NCBI GenBank assembly: GCA_030697165.1
Contig: JAUYQQ010000001.1
Span: forward strand, 186,001 to 250,000
DNA length: 64,000 bases
Direction of reading: 5' to 3'
From: Acidobacteriota bacterium
GTDB lineage: Bacteria > Acidobacteriota > Vicinamibacteria > Vicinamibacterales > UBA2999
A program made the position numbers and the translations under genes. Each line of letters opens with the position of its first letter. The stretch's first letter is position 1. Below the pieces are notes generated by a model. That model searched no databases, was not told the origin of the DNA, and saw only the letters and a program-made list of their open reading frames with translations. Of this stretch, positions 8,710-16,798 are shown piece by piece.

Positions 8710-8783
8710 AACAGGAGTTAAGGAGATCAGGAGTAATTTCTTCTCCTGAAAGACTTGAACTCTTGATCTCTTGATCTCCTGTT
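8710..8783. repeat. AACAGGAG ... CTCCTGTT palindromic element, copy A
   Basis: Terminal inverted repeats AACAGGAG (8710-8717) and CTCCTGTT (8776-8783) enclose purine-rich AGGAGATCAGGAG and its near complement TCTTGATCTC. It begins eight bases after the SDR stop on the coding strand. Copies B and C are at 42636-42691 and 52858-52911, also directly after stop codons. Confidence 0.88.
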
Positions 8784-8791
8784 GAAACTGA

Positions 8792-9637
8792 CTAGCGGGC
8801 GGTCCAGCCGCCGTCGACGACCACGGTGGCCCCGGTCATGTACGAGGAAGCCGGTGACGCCAGGAACAGCACGGCGCCGTTGTAGTCGCCCTCGGCGGCC
8901 ATGCGGCCGAGCGGGGTACGGCGTTCGTACTCGCGCACGAACGCGGGATCGTGCCCGGCTTCGCGGACGCCCCCGGGCACCAGCGTGTTGGCGCGAATGC
9001 CGAGGGGCGCGCCGTACTCGGCCAGCCACCGCGTGAAGTTCAACACCCCCGACTTGGCGACGGAATACCCCACCGGCTTGAAGTAGGTCGCGCCGGCGGC
9101 GCGCTTGTACTCGTACACCGCCTGCTCGGGCGACACCACGCCGTAGGTCGATGAAACGTTGACGATGCTGCCGGCCGAGTGGCCGGCGGCGCGGAAGTGC
9201 CGGACGAACGCCTGCGACGCGAACAGCGTGCCCTTGAGGTGCGAGTCGATCATCGTGTCCCATGCCTCTTCGGGATAGTCCTCGAAGGCGCCGTTCTCGA
9301 GACCGGCCGACGCCGGCGACGAGCCCATCCCGGCGTTGTTGACCAGGATGGTGGCGCTGCCCAGCGCGCCACTAAGGCGCGCGAACGCCGCATCGACATC
9401 GGCCTTCCGGGTGAGGTCAACCAACTCGGTGTGGACGGGCAAGCCGCCACCGGACAGGCCGTCAAAAAGGCCGGCCGGGCCGGCGAGATCGAGCGCGGCG
9501 ACCCGCGCGCCGGCCGCCGCGAGGGTACGGACGTACTCGCGACCGAGGCGGCCGAGGCCGCCGGTCACTACGGCGACCTGCCCGGACAGGCCATACAGCC
9601 GGGTTAGTAAACTGGCTTGGATGTCGTTATTCGACAA
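8792..9637 (-). CDS. Classical short-chain dehydrogenase/reductase
   Basis: 281 residues with cofactor motif TGGLGRLG (25-32), NNAG, the Ser strand IVNVSSTYG and catalytic YSVAK, ending TGATVVVDGGWTAR as usual in SDRs. The start is TTG; no better in-frame start lies before the fold. It is the first gene of the leftward surface-sugar operon, about 95-110 bases from the promoter at 9757. It resembles oxidoreductases found in nonulosonate and flagellin-glycan clusters, but the substrate is unknown. Confidence 0.88.
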   Translation of the reverse strand: MSNNDIQASLLTRLYGLSGQVAVVTGGLGRLGREYVRTLAAAGARVAALDLAGPAGLFDGLSGGGLPVHTELVDLTRKADVDAAFARLSGALGSATILVNNAGMGSSPASAGLENGAFEDYPEEAWDTMIDSHLKGTLFASQAFVRHFRAAGHSAGSIVNVSSTYGVVSPEQAVYEYKRAAGATYFKPVGYSVAKSGVLNFTRWLAEYGAPLGIRANTLVPGGVREAGHDPAFVREYERRTPLGRMAAEGDYNGAVLFLASPASSYMTGATVVVDGGWTAR

Positions 9638-9731
9638 TGGTTTAGAGTGAAACAGTGTGCAGGGAAGCAGTGTCCGGCAGACAGGCCGCTGGCTTTCCCA
9701 GTCACAGGCATGGCCTGACCGGGACCGCCAC

Positions 9732-9823
9732 GTTCATGAAGTGAACGACCAATTATACACATCTCGTTCACGAAGTGAACGAAAAGCCACGGCCCCACCA
9801 GGGGCCGTGTTCATATTGTGAAC
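9732..9823 (-). promoter_or_regulatory. Promoter with three 15-base palindromic operator candidates
   Basis: On the minus strand a perfect TATAAT lies at 9757-9752. Palindrome 1, GTTCACGAAGTGAAC (9766-9780), covers the -35 region; palindrome 2, GTTCATGAAGTGAAC (9732-9746), covers the expected transcription start; palindrome 3, GTTCATATTGTGAAC (9809-9823), is upstream. This is the layout expected for a dimeric repressor controlling the SDR-to-FAD-oxidoreductase operon. The MarR-like protein at 2363-3010 is the obvious candidate; that link is inference. Confidence 0.68.
9782..9809 (-). terminator. Rho-independent terminator of the rmlA/epimerase operon
   Basis: On the minus strand the stem CACGGCCCC / GGGGCCGTG (9 pairs, loop TGGT) is followed by GGCTTTTCG, 57 bases after the epimerase stop. 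It separates the holB-to-epimerase operon from the promoter at 9757. Confidence 0.75.
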
Positions 9824-9865
9824 GAAGTGCCAGTCGGGTCCGACTGTCGGTGTCTTATCGGTGGC

Positions 9866-10852
9866 CTACAGGATGGTACGGTTGGCGCCGGCGTAGGTGC
9901 GCTTCTCGGCAACGACCCGCGCGATGATCTCATCGAGCTGAACCTTGGGCTCGTAGCCGATCGCCTTGTGAATCTTGGTCAGATCCGGCACGCGGCGCGG
10001 CATGTCCTCGAACCCTTCTTCGTAGGCCTGGTCGTACGGAATCGTGACGATCTCCGACGTGCTTCCGGTCGCCGCCTTGATCCGCTCGGCCAGCCCGCGA
10101 ATGCTAATCTCCTCGGAGTTGCCGACGTTGAAGACCTGGCCGATCGCCGAGGGGGTGACCATCAGCTTGAGCAGGGCGCCGACCACATCACCGACATAGG
10201 TGAAACTGCGCTGCTGGTTGCCATCGCCAAACACCGTGATTGGCTCGTTCGCCAGCGCCTGGCGCACGAAGGTCGGCACCACCATCCCGTACTGCCCGGT
10301 CTGGCGCGGCCCGACGGTATTGAAGAAGCGCATCACGATCACCGGCTGCCTGGTCTCTTTCCAGTAGGCCAACGCCAGGAACTCATCAAGCGCCTTGCTG
10401 CAGGCATAGGCCCAGCGGTGCTTGGTCGTCGCGCCCATCACCAAATCGGCGTCTTCGCGGAACGGCACGTGCACGCTCTTGCCGTAGACCTCGGAGGTCG
10501 AGGCAATGAAAACCAGCTTCTTCTTCTTCGCGGCGTGCTTGAGGACGACCTCGGTGCCGTGGACGTTGGTCTCGATGGTATGCACCGGCCGTTCGACAAT
10601 CAGCTTGACGCCGACCGCCGCCGCCAGGTGGAACACCACATCGGCGCGATCGACCATCTCGGCCACCAGCTGATCGTTGAAGACCGTGTCGATGGTGTAG
10701 TGGAAACCGGGCCGGCCCTTGAGGTGGGCGATGTTGTCGATCGACCCCGTGGACAGATCGTCGAGCACGAAGACCTCGTGGTGACCTTCGAGCAGGGCCT
10801 CCGCCAAATGCGAGCCGATAAAGCCCGCGCCACCGGTAATCAAAACGCGCAT
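9866..10852 (-). CDS. UDP-glucuronate decarboxylase / 4-epimerase-like enzyme (extended SDR)
   Basis: 328 residues from ATG 10852 (a longer frame continues to 11068 but only adds non-conserved, basic sequence). TGGAGFIGSH near residues 7-16, ASTSEVYG, YACSK and RFFNTVGPRQTGQ match UDP-glucuronate decarboxylases and UDP-glucose epimerases. It is the last gene of the holB-pdxA-smpB-rmlD-rmlA operon and is followed by a terminator. It probably supplies a UDP-pentose or other NDP-sugar for surface glycan. Confidence 0.87.
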   Translation of the reverse strand: MRVLITGGAGFIGSHLAEALLEGHHEVFVLDDLSTGSIDNIAHLKGRPGFHYTIDTVFNDQLVAEMVDRADVVFHLAAAVGVKLIVERPVHTIETNVHGTEVVLKHAAKKKKLVFIASTSEVYGKSVHVPFREDADLVMGATTKHRWAYACSKALDEFLALAYWKETRQPVIVMRFFNTVGPRQTGQYGMVVPTFVRQALANEPITVFGDGNQQRSFTYVGDVVGALLKLMVTPSAIGQVFNVGNSEEISIRGLAERIKAATGSTSEIVTIPYDQAYEEGFEDMPRRVPDLTKIHKAIGYEPKVQLDEIIARVVAEKRTYAGANRTIL

Positions 10853-10949
10853 GTCTGTCGCACTATCCTTCCTGAGTGCCGGACGCCCGGCCGTGCCTTG
10901 ATCGTATCCGCATTGTGCCGACTTCTCGCAAGCATTGTCCGGTCCTGGC

Positions 10950-11852
10950 CTACCGACCCGAGTCGTCGGGCAGCGCCGCCAAGTATCGGCCGTACTCGCT
11001 GGCTTTGCCAAATGCCGCCGCCAGTTGCAAGAGCTGCGCAGCGTCGATCCACCCCTGGCGATAGGCAATCTCTTCGGGACACGCGATCTTCAGGCCTTGC
11101 CGGCGCTCGATCGTCTCGATGAACTGGCTGGCTTCGAGCAACGAGGCGTGGGTGCCGGTATCGAGCCACGCGTAGCCCCGCCCCATGACCTCTACGGACA
11201 GATTGCCCTGGTCAAGGTAAACGCGGTTCAGGTCCGTGATCTCCAACTCGCCACGAGGCGACGGCGTCAGGCCGGCCGCAAACTCCGACGCCTGGCCGTC
11301 ATAGAAATACAGGCCCGTGACGGCGAAGTTCGACTTGGGGTGCGCCGGCTTTTCCTCGATCGAGGTGGCCCGACCCTCGGCGTCGAACGCCACCACGCCG
11401 TACCGCTCAGGATCGCCGACGTGGTAGGCAAACACAGTCGCGCCATCGCGGCGGTTGGCGGCGGCCAGGCGCTCAGGGAGATCGTGGCCGTAAAACAAGT
11501 TGTCGCCGAGAATCAGCACCGAGGGTGCGCCGGCGAGAAACTCGCGGCCGATAGTCAGGGCCTGCGCCAGGCCGCCGGGACTAGGCTGCACGGCGTACTG
11601 CAGGCGCAGCCCCCACAGGCTGCCGTCGCCCAGCAGTTGCTCGAACATGGGCGTGTCACGCGGGGTGGAGATGACCAGGATCTCGCGCACGCCGGCCAGC
11701 ATCAGCGTGCTCAGCGGGTAATAAACCATCGGCTTGTCGTAGATCGGCAACAGCTGCTTCGAGACCGCCCTGGTGGCGGGATACAACCGCGTGCCCGACC
11801 CTCCCGCCAGGATGATGCCTCGCCTCGCCACGCCCTTTGCCGGCACACTCAT
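10950..11852 (-). CDS. rmlA: Glucose-1-phosphate thymidylyltransferase
   Basis: 300 residues with the nucleotidyltransferase signature [13 protein letters not shown] (15-27), [28 protein letters not shown] and [14 protein letters not shown], the standard RmlA blocks. It makes dTDP-glucose from dTTP and glucose-1-phosphate, the first step to dTDP-rhamnose and other 6-deoxyhexoses. It overlaps the upstream 2-hydroxyacid dehydrogenase by 4 bases. RmlD is two genes upstream; RmlB and RmlC are not seen in the window. Confidence 0.95.
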   Translation of the reverse strand: MSVPAKGVARRGIILAGGSGTRLYPATRAVSKQLLPIYDKPMVYYPLSTLMLAGVREILVISTPRDTPMFEQLLGDGSLWGLRLQYAVQPSPGGLAQALTIGREFLAGAPSVLILGDNLFYGHDLPERLAAANRRDGATVFAYHVGDPERYGVVAFDAEGRATSIEEKPAHPKSNFAVTGLYFYDGQASEFAAGLTPSPRGELEITDLNRVYLDQGNLSVEVMGRGYAWLDTGTHASLLEASQFIETIERRQGLKIACPEEIAYRQGWIDAAQLLQLAAAFGKASEYGRYLAALPDDSGR

Positions 11853-12814
11853 CGCACTACTCCCTGTCCCTGCATGACCGGATGGTCTGGTCCCAGTTCC
11901 TGCGCGGATTCAAGTCCCGCAATGGCCGCGCGGCCCATGGCCAGCTGCGCCTCGGCGGTGCTGCCGCCAATGTGCGGCGTGCCGAGAAAGGTCGGCAGCG
12001 CCAGCAACTCCGGATTCGCGTCAGGCTCCATCTGGAAGACGTCGAACGCCGCGCCGGCCAGGTGGCCGTTCGACAGCACGTCGATGAGCGCCGGCTCGTC
12101 CACCAAGCCGCCACGGGCCGCATTGATCAGGCAGGCGCCCTTACGCATCCGCGCCAGTTCCGGCACGCCGATCATGCCACGGGTGGAATCGTCCAGCGGC
12201 ACATGCAGCGTGACGATGTCGGCCTCGGCGAGCAGGCGATCGCGGCTGACCGGCTCGACACCGTGGGCGGCGTAAAAATCGGGGTAATCACGAATGTCCT
12301 GCGCCAGCACGCGGCAACCAAACGGCGCCAGTAGCGACACCAGGTCCTTGCCGACGAAGCCGCAGCCGATGATGCCGACCACGCGACCTGTGAGCTGCCG
12401 CCCAACCAGCGGCTTGAACTCGCCGTCGCGCAAGCCGGCGCTGGTTTCCGGCACCCGGTGCAACAGGGCAATGGCAAACGCCAGCGTCAGTTCCGCCACC
12501 GAGCGCCGGTTCACGCCGCCGGTCCACGCCAGCTTGACGCCGTGACGCGCCAGCGCGTCCAGGTCCAGGCGGTCGAGGCCGACGCCGTACTTGCTGATGA
12601 CCTTCAGCTCGGGCAGCTCCGCCAGCACGCGTTCGTCCACGCGCTCCAGGCCGACGATGGCGCGATCGTGGCCACGCAGCAGCTTCACCAACGCCGCGCC
12701 CTGGAGCACGTGCGCGGATTCGCTGAAGGTGACGTCGCGATACTTCTCCGCCAATTCGATCCGCAGCACCGGGTTGCGCGAGAACGATCGGGAGGCGACG
12801 GCTATGCGCGTCAT
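11849..12814 (-). CDS. D-3-phosphoglycerate-dehydrogenase-like 2-hydroxyacid dehydrogenase
   Basis: 321 residues from ATG 12814. The NAD site is [12 protein letters not shown], and the catalytic residues are Arg in [10 protein letters not shown], Glu in DVFQMEP and His in TPHIGG. No ACT domain follows, so it is shorter than SerA and more like dehydrogenases in sugar clusters. It overlaps both neighbours (rmlD and rmlA) by 4 bases. The substrate may be a D-2-hydroxyacid used to decorate a sugar or 3-phosphoglycerate; sequence does not decide. Confidence 0.87.
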   Translation of the reverse strand: MTRIAVASRSFSRNPVLRIELAEKYRDVTFSESAHVLQGAALVKLLRGHDRAIVGLERVDERVLAELPELKVISKYGVGLDRLDLDALARHGVKLAWTGGVNRRSVAELTLAFAIALLHRVPETSAGLRDGEFKPLVGRQLTGRVVGIIGCGFVGKDLVSLLAPFGCRVLAQDIRDYPDFYAAHGVEPVSRDRLLAEADIVTLHVPLDDSTRGMIGVPELARMRKGACLINAARGGLVDEPALIDVLSNGHLAGAAFDVFQMEPDANPELLALPTFLGTPHIGGSTAEAQLAMGRAAIAGLESAQELGPDHPVMQGQGVVR

Positions 12815-13659
12815 GGCCGCGTCCCCTGCTCGAGGTGCCGGCGAATCGCGTCCTGCCAGGTCGGCATGGCATACCCGGCGGCGGCCAGCTTCTGGTTGCT
12901 GAGCGCGGCATAGCGCGGTCGGCGCGCCTTCCACGTCACCGAATCGACCGACACTGGCGTGAGGGCAGCGGACGGCTGGGCGAGGACCCGGGCAATCTCC
13001 TGGCCCAGCTCGAGCCAGGTGGCGTGGCCGGAGTTCACGCAGTGATACAACCCGAACGCGGCGCCCCCCGCCAGCAGGTGCGCGGCCGCGTCTGCGACGT
13101 CCTCGATGTAACTGGGCGAAGTGACGCGATCGAAGAACACCGGCGCGGCAGCGCCCTGGCGAACGGCGGCAATGATGCGGTCGACGCTGCTGCGCCCCTC
13201 GGTGCCGCCAAACAGGCTTTCAACGCGCACCACGAAGTGGCGCCGCCAGTCGGCGACCATCCACTCGCCCACCAGTTTCGATTGCGCGTACACGCTCTGC
13301 GGCTCCGGCCCATCGTCCTCGGTGTAGGGCAGCGAGGCGGTGCCGGCGAAGACGAAGTCGGTGCTGTAGTGCACCAGAACGGCGTCGACGGCCTCAGCCG
13401 CGTGGGCCAGCGTTCGCGGCGCGAACGCGTTGACGGCAAAGGCCAGCTGCTGGTGCTGTTCGGCGCCATCCACGTCGTTGTACGACGCGCAGTTGACGAT
13501 GGCGTTCGGCGCGGCGCGCTCGACAAACTCCATCACGGCGGCGTGGTTGGTGAGGTCGACATCGGCGCGCGTGCACGACGTGACGGCGTGCTCGCGGGCG
13601 AGGCGAACGACCATGGCCTGCCCGAGCTGGCCGGCGGCACCCACCACTAATACCTTCAT
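12811..13659 (-). CDS. rmlD: dTDP-4-dehydrorhamnose reductase-like (RmlD family)
   Basis: 282 residues from ATG 13659. GAAGQLGQAM at the N-terminus, NCASYNDVDGAE, HYSTDFVFAG and YAQSKLVGE are the RmlD landmarks (cofactor loop and catalytic YxxxK). It would reduce dTDP-4-dehydro-rhamnose to dTDP-rhamnose. It is coupled by 4-base overlaps to smpB upstream and the 2-hydroxyacid dehydrogenase downstream. Confidence 0.88.
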   Translation of the reverse strand: MKVLVVGAAGQLGQAMVVRLAREHAVTSCTRADVDLTNHAAVMEFVERAAPNAIVNCASYNDVDGAEQHQQLAFAVNAFAPRTLAHAAEAVDAVLVHYSTDFVFAGTASLPYTEDDGPEPQSVYAQSKLVGEWMVADWRRHFVVRVESLFGGTEGRSSVDRIIAAVRQGAAAPVFFDRVTSPSYIEDVADAAAHLLAGGAAFGLYHCVNSGHATWLELGQEIARVLAQPSAALTPVSVDSVTWKARRPRYAALSNQKLAAAGYAMPTWQDAIRRHLEQGTRP

Positions 13660-14159
13660 CGGCGGACGCGTTCCTTCACGGCGGCGCGCGTCTCGCGGTC
13701 GAGCTCGCGATTGCGCAGGGTCTCGCGCTTGTCGTGGTCCTGCTTGCCGCGGGCCAGTCCGATGGCGACCTTGACCTTGCCGTTCTTGAAATAGAGCTTG
13801 GTCGGGATCAGCGTCAGGCCCTTCTCGACCGTCTTGCCAATCAGCTTGCGGATCTCGTAGCGGTGCAACAGCAGGCGGCGCTTGCGACGCGGATCGTGAT
13901 CGACGTAGCCGCGGTGGCTGTAGGGGTTGATGTGCACGTTGTGGAGCCACACTTCGCCCCGGTCCACGCGCGCGAACGCGTCGCGCAGGTTGGCCTGCCC
14001 CTCGCGAATACCCTTCACCTCGGTGCCCAGCAGGGCGATGCCCGCCTCGAAGGTTTCGAGGATGTGGTAATCGTGATACGCCTTGCGGTTGTCGGCAATC
14101 AGCGTGTCTTTCTCGCTGGCAGCCTCTTTCGCGGCCTTCCGCTCGATCTTGGCTTTCAT
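13656..14159 (-). CDS. smpB: SsrA-binding protein SmpB
   Basis: 167 residues. FEAGIALLGTEVKGIREG, ANLRDAFARV, PRRKRRLLLHRYEI and GLTLIPTKLYFKNGKVKV are conserved SmpB blocks, with a basic C-terminal tail (LARGKQDHDKRET) that enters the ribosome. It binds tmRNA for rescue of stalled ribosomes. There is a short charged N-terminal extension before DNRKAYHDY. It overlaps pdxA and rmlD by 4 bases each. No tmRNA gene was recognised in this window. Confidence 0.97.
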   Translation of the reverse strand: MKAKIERKAAKEAASEKDTLIADNRKAYHDYHILETFEAGIALLGTEVKGIREGQANLRDAFARVDRGEVWLHNVHINPYSHRGYVDHDPRRKRRLLLHRYEIRKLIGKTVEKGLTLIPTKLYFKNGKVKVAIGLARGKQDHDKRETLRNRELDRETRAAVKERVRR

Positions 14160-15112
14160 TTCAATTGCGCGTCCGGCTCTGATGTGGCGTCCGGCGTTAA
14201 TGTGGCGTCCGGCTTTAGCCGGACTTTACCCGTTGCCATCATGGCTGCCAACTTGACAGCTTCAATCATGCTACCGGCATCAGCTACGCCGCGGCCGGCA
14301 ATATCGAACGCGGTGCCGTGATCCACGGAGGTCCTGATGATTGGCAGGCCGATGGTGACGTTCACCGCCTGGCCAAAGGCCAGCAGCTTCACGGGAATCA
14401 ATCCCTGATCGTGATAGCAGGCGAGCACGCAGTCAAACTCGCCCCGCGAGGCGCGGACGAACACGGTGTCGGCCGGGATGGGTCCCTCGATGTCGAGACC
14501 GGCGGCGCGCGCGGCGGCCACGGCGGGCGCCAGCACCAGGTCGTCTTCGGTGCCGAGCAGGCCGGATTCGCCGGCGTGCGGGTTGAGCCCGGCCAGCGCG
14601 AGGCGCGGCGCGGCGATGCCGAACTGTGGCAGCGACGCGGCGGTGAGCCGAATGGTGTGGGCCACCAGGTCGGGCGTCAGCCGCGCGGCGACCTCCCGCA
14701 GCGGCACGTGCACGGTGATCAGCACCACCTTGAGCTGTGGAGCGTGAAACAGCATGGCCACGCGCTCGACGCCGCACAAGTGCGCCAGCAGATCGGTGTG
14801 GCCCTTCCACGGCAACCCCGCCTGCGCGAACGCCAGCTTGTTGATCGGCGCCGTCGCAATCGCGTCCACGTCGCCACGGCGGGCGGCGGCCACGGCCGAG
14901 ACGATGGTGTCGTAGGCGGCCTGGCCGGCCACAGCCGAGACTTCACCGATCCGAAAAGGCGTGGTGGGTGTCGTGGCGAAGATCACCGGATCGCACACGG
15001 CGCGCACGGCAGGATCCGCGGCGGCCTTCGCGACAATCTCGGGACCAATGCCGGCCGGGTCGCCCGCGGTGAGCGCGATGCGCGGTTTGGGGCCTGGCAC
15101 GGTTACAGCCAA
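14156..15112 (-). CDS. pdxA: 4-hydroxythreonine-4-phosphate dehydrogenase PdxA, with repeat-derived ends
   Basis: 318 residues if TTG 15112 is the start. GDPAGIGPE (17-25), KGHTDLLAHLC, ACYHDQGLIPVK and SVDHGTAFDIAG carry the metal-binding histidines. It oxidises 4-phosphohydroxy-L-threonine in pyridoxal phosphate synthesis. Both ends derive from repeats: the first residues (VTVPGP) are encoded by the palindrome at 15089-15209, and the last ~22 residues (RLKPDATLTPDATSEPDA) by the 18-base modules at 14169-14224. A GTG at 15100, inside the repeat, is an alternative start. The conserved core is intact. Confidence 0.93.
   Translation of the reverse strand: MAVTVPGPKPRIALTAGDPAGIGPEIVAKAAADPAVRAVCDPVIFATTPTTPFRIGEVSAVAGQAAYDTIVSAVAAARRGDVDAIATAPINKLAFAQAGLPWKGHTDLLAHLCGVERVAMLFHAPQLKVVLITVHVPLREVAARLTPDLVAHTIRLTAASLPQFGIAAPRLALAGLNPHAGESGLLGTEDDLVLAPAVAAARAAGLDIEGPIPADTVFVRASRGEFDCVLACYHDQGLIPVKLLAFGQAVNVTIGLPIIRTSVDHGTAFDIAGRGVADAGSMIEAVKLAAMMATGKVRLKPDATLTPDATSEPDAQLK
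14169..14224. repeat. 18-base modular repeat with terminal hairpin, in frame in pdxA
   Basis: Two 18-base units, GCGTCCGGCTCTGATGTG (14169-14186) and GCGTCCGGCGTTAATGTG (14187-14204), are followed by the hairpin GTCCGGC-TTTA-GCCGGAC (14207-14224). The same layout is inside the heptose kinase gene at 23605-23660. Confidence 0.93.
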
Positions 15113-15209
15113 AACGCGGCAACTCCTGCCGTACGAGGGGTTAACACCATGGCAATCGTTGCACAGTACGAAAGAACTGCCGCGTTTTCGACGTAACCGT
15201 GCCAGGCCC
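15089..15209. repeat. GGGGCCTGGCACGGTTAC palindromic element, copy 1
   Basis: Left arm 15089-15106 (GGGGCCTGGCACGGTTAC) and right arm 15193-15209 (its complement, one base short). A second inner pair, AAAACGCGGCA and TGCCGCGTTTT, extends the stem. It fills the holB-pdxA spacer and enters the first codons of pdxA. Copy 2 is at 38945-39033. Confidence 0.92.
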
Positions 15210-15211
15210 GG

Positions 15212-16225
15212 TTACAGCTGAACCGCGAGCCATTCGGCCACGACTTTGGTGCCGGCGTTGCGCTCGAGCGCCGTCAAGGCGCGGTCAACCGCGCCGAACG
15301 CCGTGCGGGCGCGGTCGCCGGCAAAGGCGCGCGCCAGCGTCGACAGATCGTCGGTCAGCAGGGGGTTGGCCAGCACGCGCTGGTCGGCGCCCGAGTTGAG
15401 CGCCTCGATGTCGCGCAGCATCGACGCCGCGAGCCTCAGCACAGCGGTGAAGTCGGCGCGTTCTTCTTTCTTCGACAGTCCGGCGACGACGGAGGTGGCG
15501 GCCTGGAGGCGAGCCTGGGTGTCGGCGCGGCCGGCCGTCTGCTGCAGCAGGCGCATGGCGAGGTCGCGCATGCCGCCGATGTCGAGGTCTGACAGCGCCA
15601 ACGCCTGTCCGATGCTGCCGTCGGCGAGCGGCGCCGCCTCTTTCGCGTCGCGGGCGCTTTGGCCATGGTCGCGCACCAAGGCGAGCTCCACTTCAGCCGC
15701 GGTGAGGCGGCCGAACCGTAACCGCATGCATCGCGAGCGGACCGTGGACAGCAGGACGCCCGGCACGGCCGTGGTCAGGATGAACACGGTGCCCGGCGGC
15801 GGCTCTTCGAGATTCTTGAGCAGCGCGTTCTGTGCCTCTTCGCCCAGGGTGTCGGCTTCGCGGATCAGCACCACGCGGCGCTTGCCTTCGAACGGCCGGT
15901 AGCCGGTGCGGCCGAGCATGTCGCGGACCACGTCCACCTTGATCGAGGCGCGCTCGTCCGGCTCGAGCATGATGACGTCCACGTGCACGCCGCGGGCAAT
16001 GCGGTCGCAGGCGCGGCACCGGCCGCAGGCATCGAACGGCAGGCCGTCGGCGTCGCGCGCCGGTTCGAGGCAGTTCAGCGCCTGGGCCGCGGCCAACGCG
16101 ACCCGCCACTTTCCCACGCCCGAAGGCCCGGCGAACAGCAGCGTTGGCGGCAGCGATTCGCGATCAATTGCCCGGGAAATCAGGGCGGTTAATCGCCGAT
16201 GGCCGATGACGTCACGGAGGGACAT
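15212..16225 (-). CDS. holB: DNA polymerase III delta-prime subunit
   Basis: 337 residues from ATG 16225 (MSLRDVIGHRRL); the frame continues upstream to 16336 but that part overlaps the tRNA promoter region. It has an AAA+ fold with LFAGPSGVGKW, a zinc-binding cysteine set (NCLEP ... CGRCRAC), NALLKNLEEPPPGTVFIL and SRCMRLRF (sensor 1 and SRC motif). The P-loop Thr/Ser is replaced by Trp, in keeping with the ATPase-inactive delta-prime of the clamp loader. It begins the leftward operon. Confidence 0.92.
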   Translation of the reverse strand: MSLRDVIGHRRLTALISRAIDRESLPPTLLFAGPSGVGKWRVALAAAQALNCLEPARDADGLPFDACGRCRACDRIARGVHVDVIMLEPDERASIKVDVVRDMLGRTGYRPFEGKRRVVLIREADTLGEEAQNALLKNLEEPPPGTVFILTTAVPGVLLSTVRSRCMRLRFGRLTAAEVELALVRDHGQSARDAKEAAPLADGSIGQALALSDLDIGGMRDLAMRLLQQTAGRADTQARLQAATSVVAGLSKKEERADFTAVLRLAASMLRDIEALNSGADQRVLANPLLTDDLSTLARAFAGDRARTAFGAVDRALTALERNAGTKVVAEWLAVQL

Positions 16226-16249
16226 GAGGCAGATAGATGATAGCGCCCA

Positions 16250-16279
16250 TTGACCAACTGCCGCCTGGCTGGCTACAAT
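16250..16279 (+). promoter_or_regulatory. Promoter for tRNA-Val/tRNA-Asp
   Basis: TTGACC (16250-16255), an 18-base spacer and TACAAT (16274-16279) on the plus strand, about 65 bases before tRNA-Val. It lies in the gap divergent from holB. Confidence 0.7.
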
Positions 16280-16344
16280 CGGATGTTTGCCGGGTGTCGG
16301 GCCTGCCCCGCCGTAGCTTGTGAGGCAAGTCTGCAAGCGAAGGA

Positions 16345-16420
16345 GGGCGGTTAGCTCAGTTGGTAGAGCACCGGCTTTACACGCCGGCTGTCAGGGGTTC
16401 GAGTCCCTTACCGCCCACCA
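16345..16420 (+). tRNA. tRNA-Val (anticodon TAC)
   Basis: 76 bases including encoded CCA. The acceptor stem is GGGCGGT/ACCGCCC, the D loop has AGCTCAGTTGGTAGAGC, the anticodon stem CCGGC/GCCGG holds loop TTTACAC (TAC at 16378-16380), and the T loop is GGTTCGAGTCC. Confidence 0.97.
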
Positions 16421-16495
16421 AATCACTTCTTGCACTTGGTGATTTCGTGACTTGGTGATGTAGTGATCGAGCTAGTGACGTAAGTTTTCCCCTTA
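16421..16495. repeat. GTGA-rich direct repeats between the two tRNAs
   Basis: The spacer is made of variants of CTTGGTGATTT and TAGTGATCGAGCTAGTGACG; AAATCACTT and its near complement CTTGGTGATTT also form a weak hairpin. No gene is visible. Confidence 0.5.
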
Positions 16496-16572
<77 letters not shown>

Positions 16573-16698
16573 TTCGACTCACCTATGCTCCGCCTACGGC
16601 GAACCATAGGTTCGCTCATGGCAAGCCATCTGTCAGGGAGAATGTCCTGAGTGAGTGAGCGGCCAGCCGCAGGCTGGACGATCGCGAATCGAAGGGCA
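16573..16698. repeat. tRNA-3-prime-associated structured element, copy A
   Basis: It starts right after the tRNA-Asp CCA (TTCGACTCACC) and ends ATCGAAGGGCA. Two hairpins: CCTATG..CCGCC / GGCG..CATAGG and CCAGCC-GCA-GGCTGG. Conserved blocks TTCGCTCATGG and GAATGTCCTGAGT lie between. Copy B follows tRNA-Leu at 32845-32969. The next 100 bases (to 16798) hold further GCGACTCGCTTCGCTCATCGC-like sequence and no gene. Confidence 0.85.
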
Positions 16699-16798
16699 TT
16701 CTCACTTCACTCCGCTCGTTCGAATTGGTGGGGTGTCCGGTCCTCGGGTTCAATCAGCGACTCGCTTCGCTCATCGCTAGATAGTGCGAGTCCCGTCG

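Noticed and set aside
10853-11068. N-terminal extension of the epimerase at 9866-10852
   Set aside because: It overlaps the end of rmlA and shows no conserved sequence; the Rossmann fold starts at ATG 10852.
16700-16798. tRNA-like or degenerate tRNA fragment after tRNA-Asp
   Set aside because: GGTTCAA and GCGAGTCCCG resemble T-arm pieces, but no acceptor or anticodon stem could be assembled.
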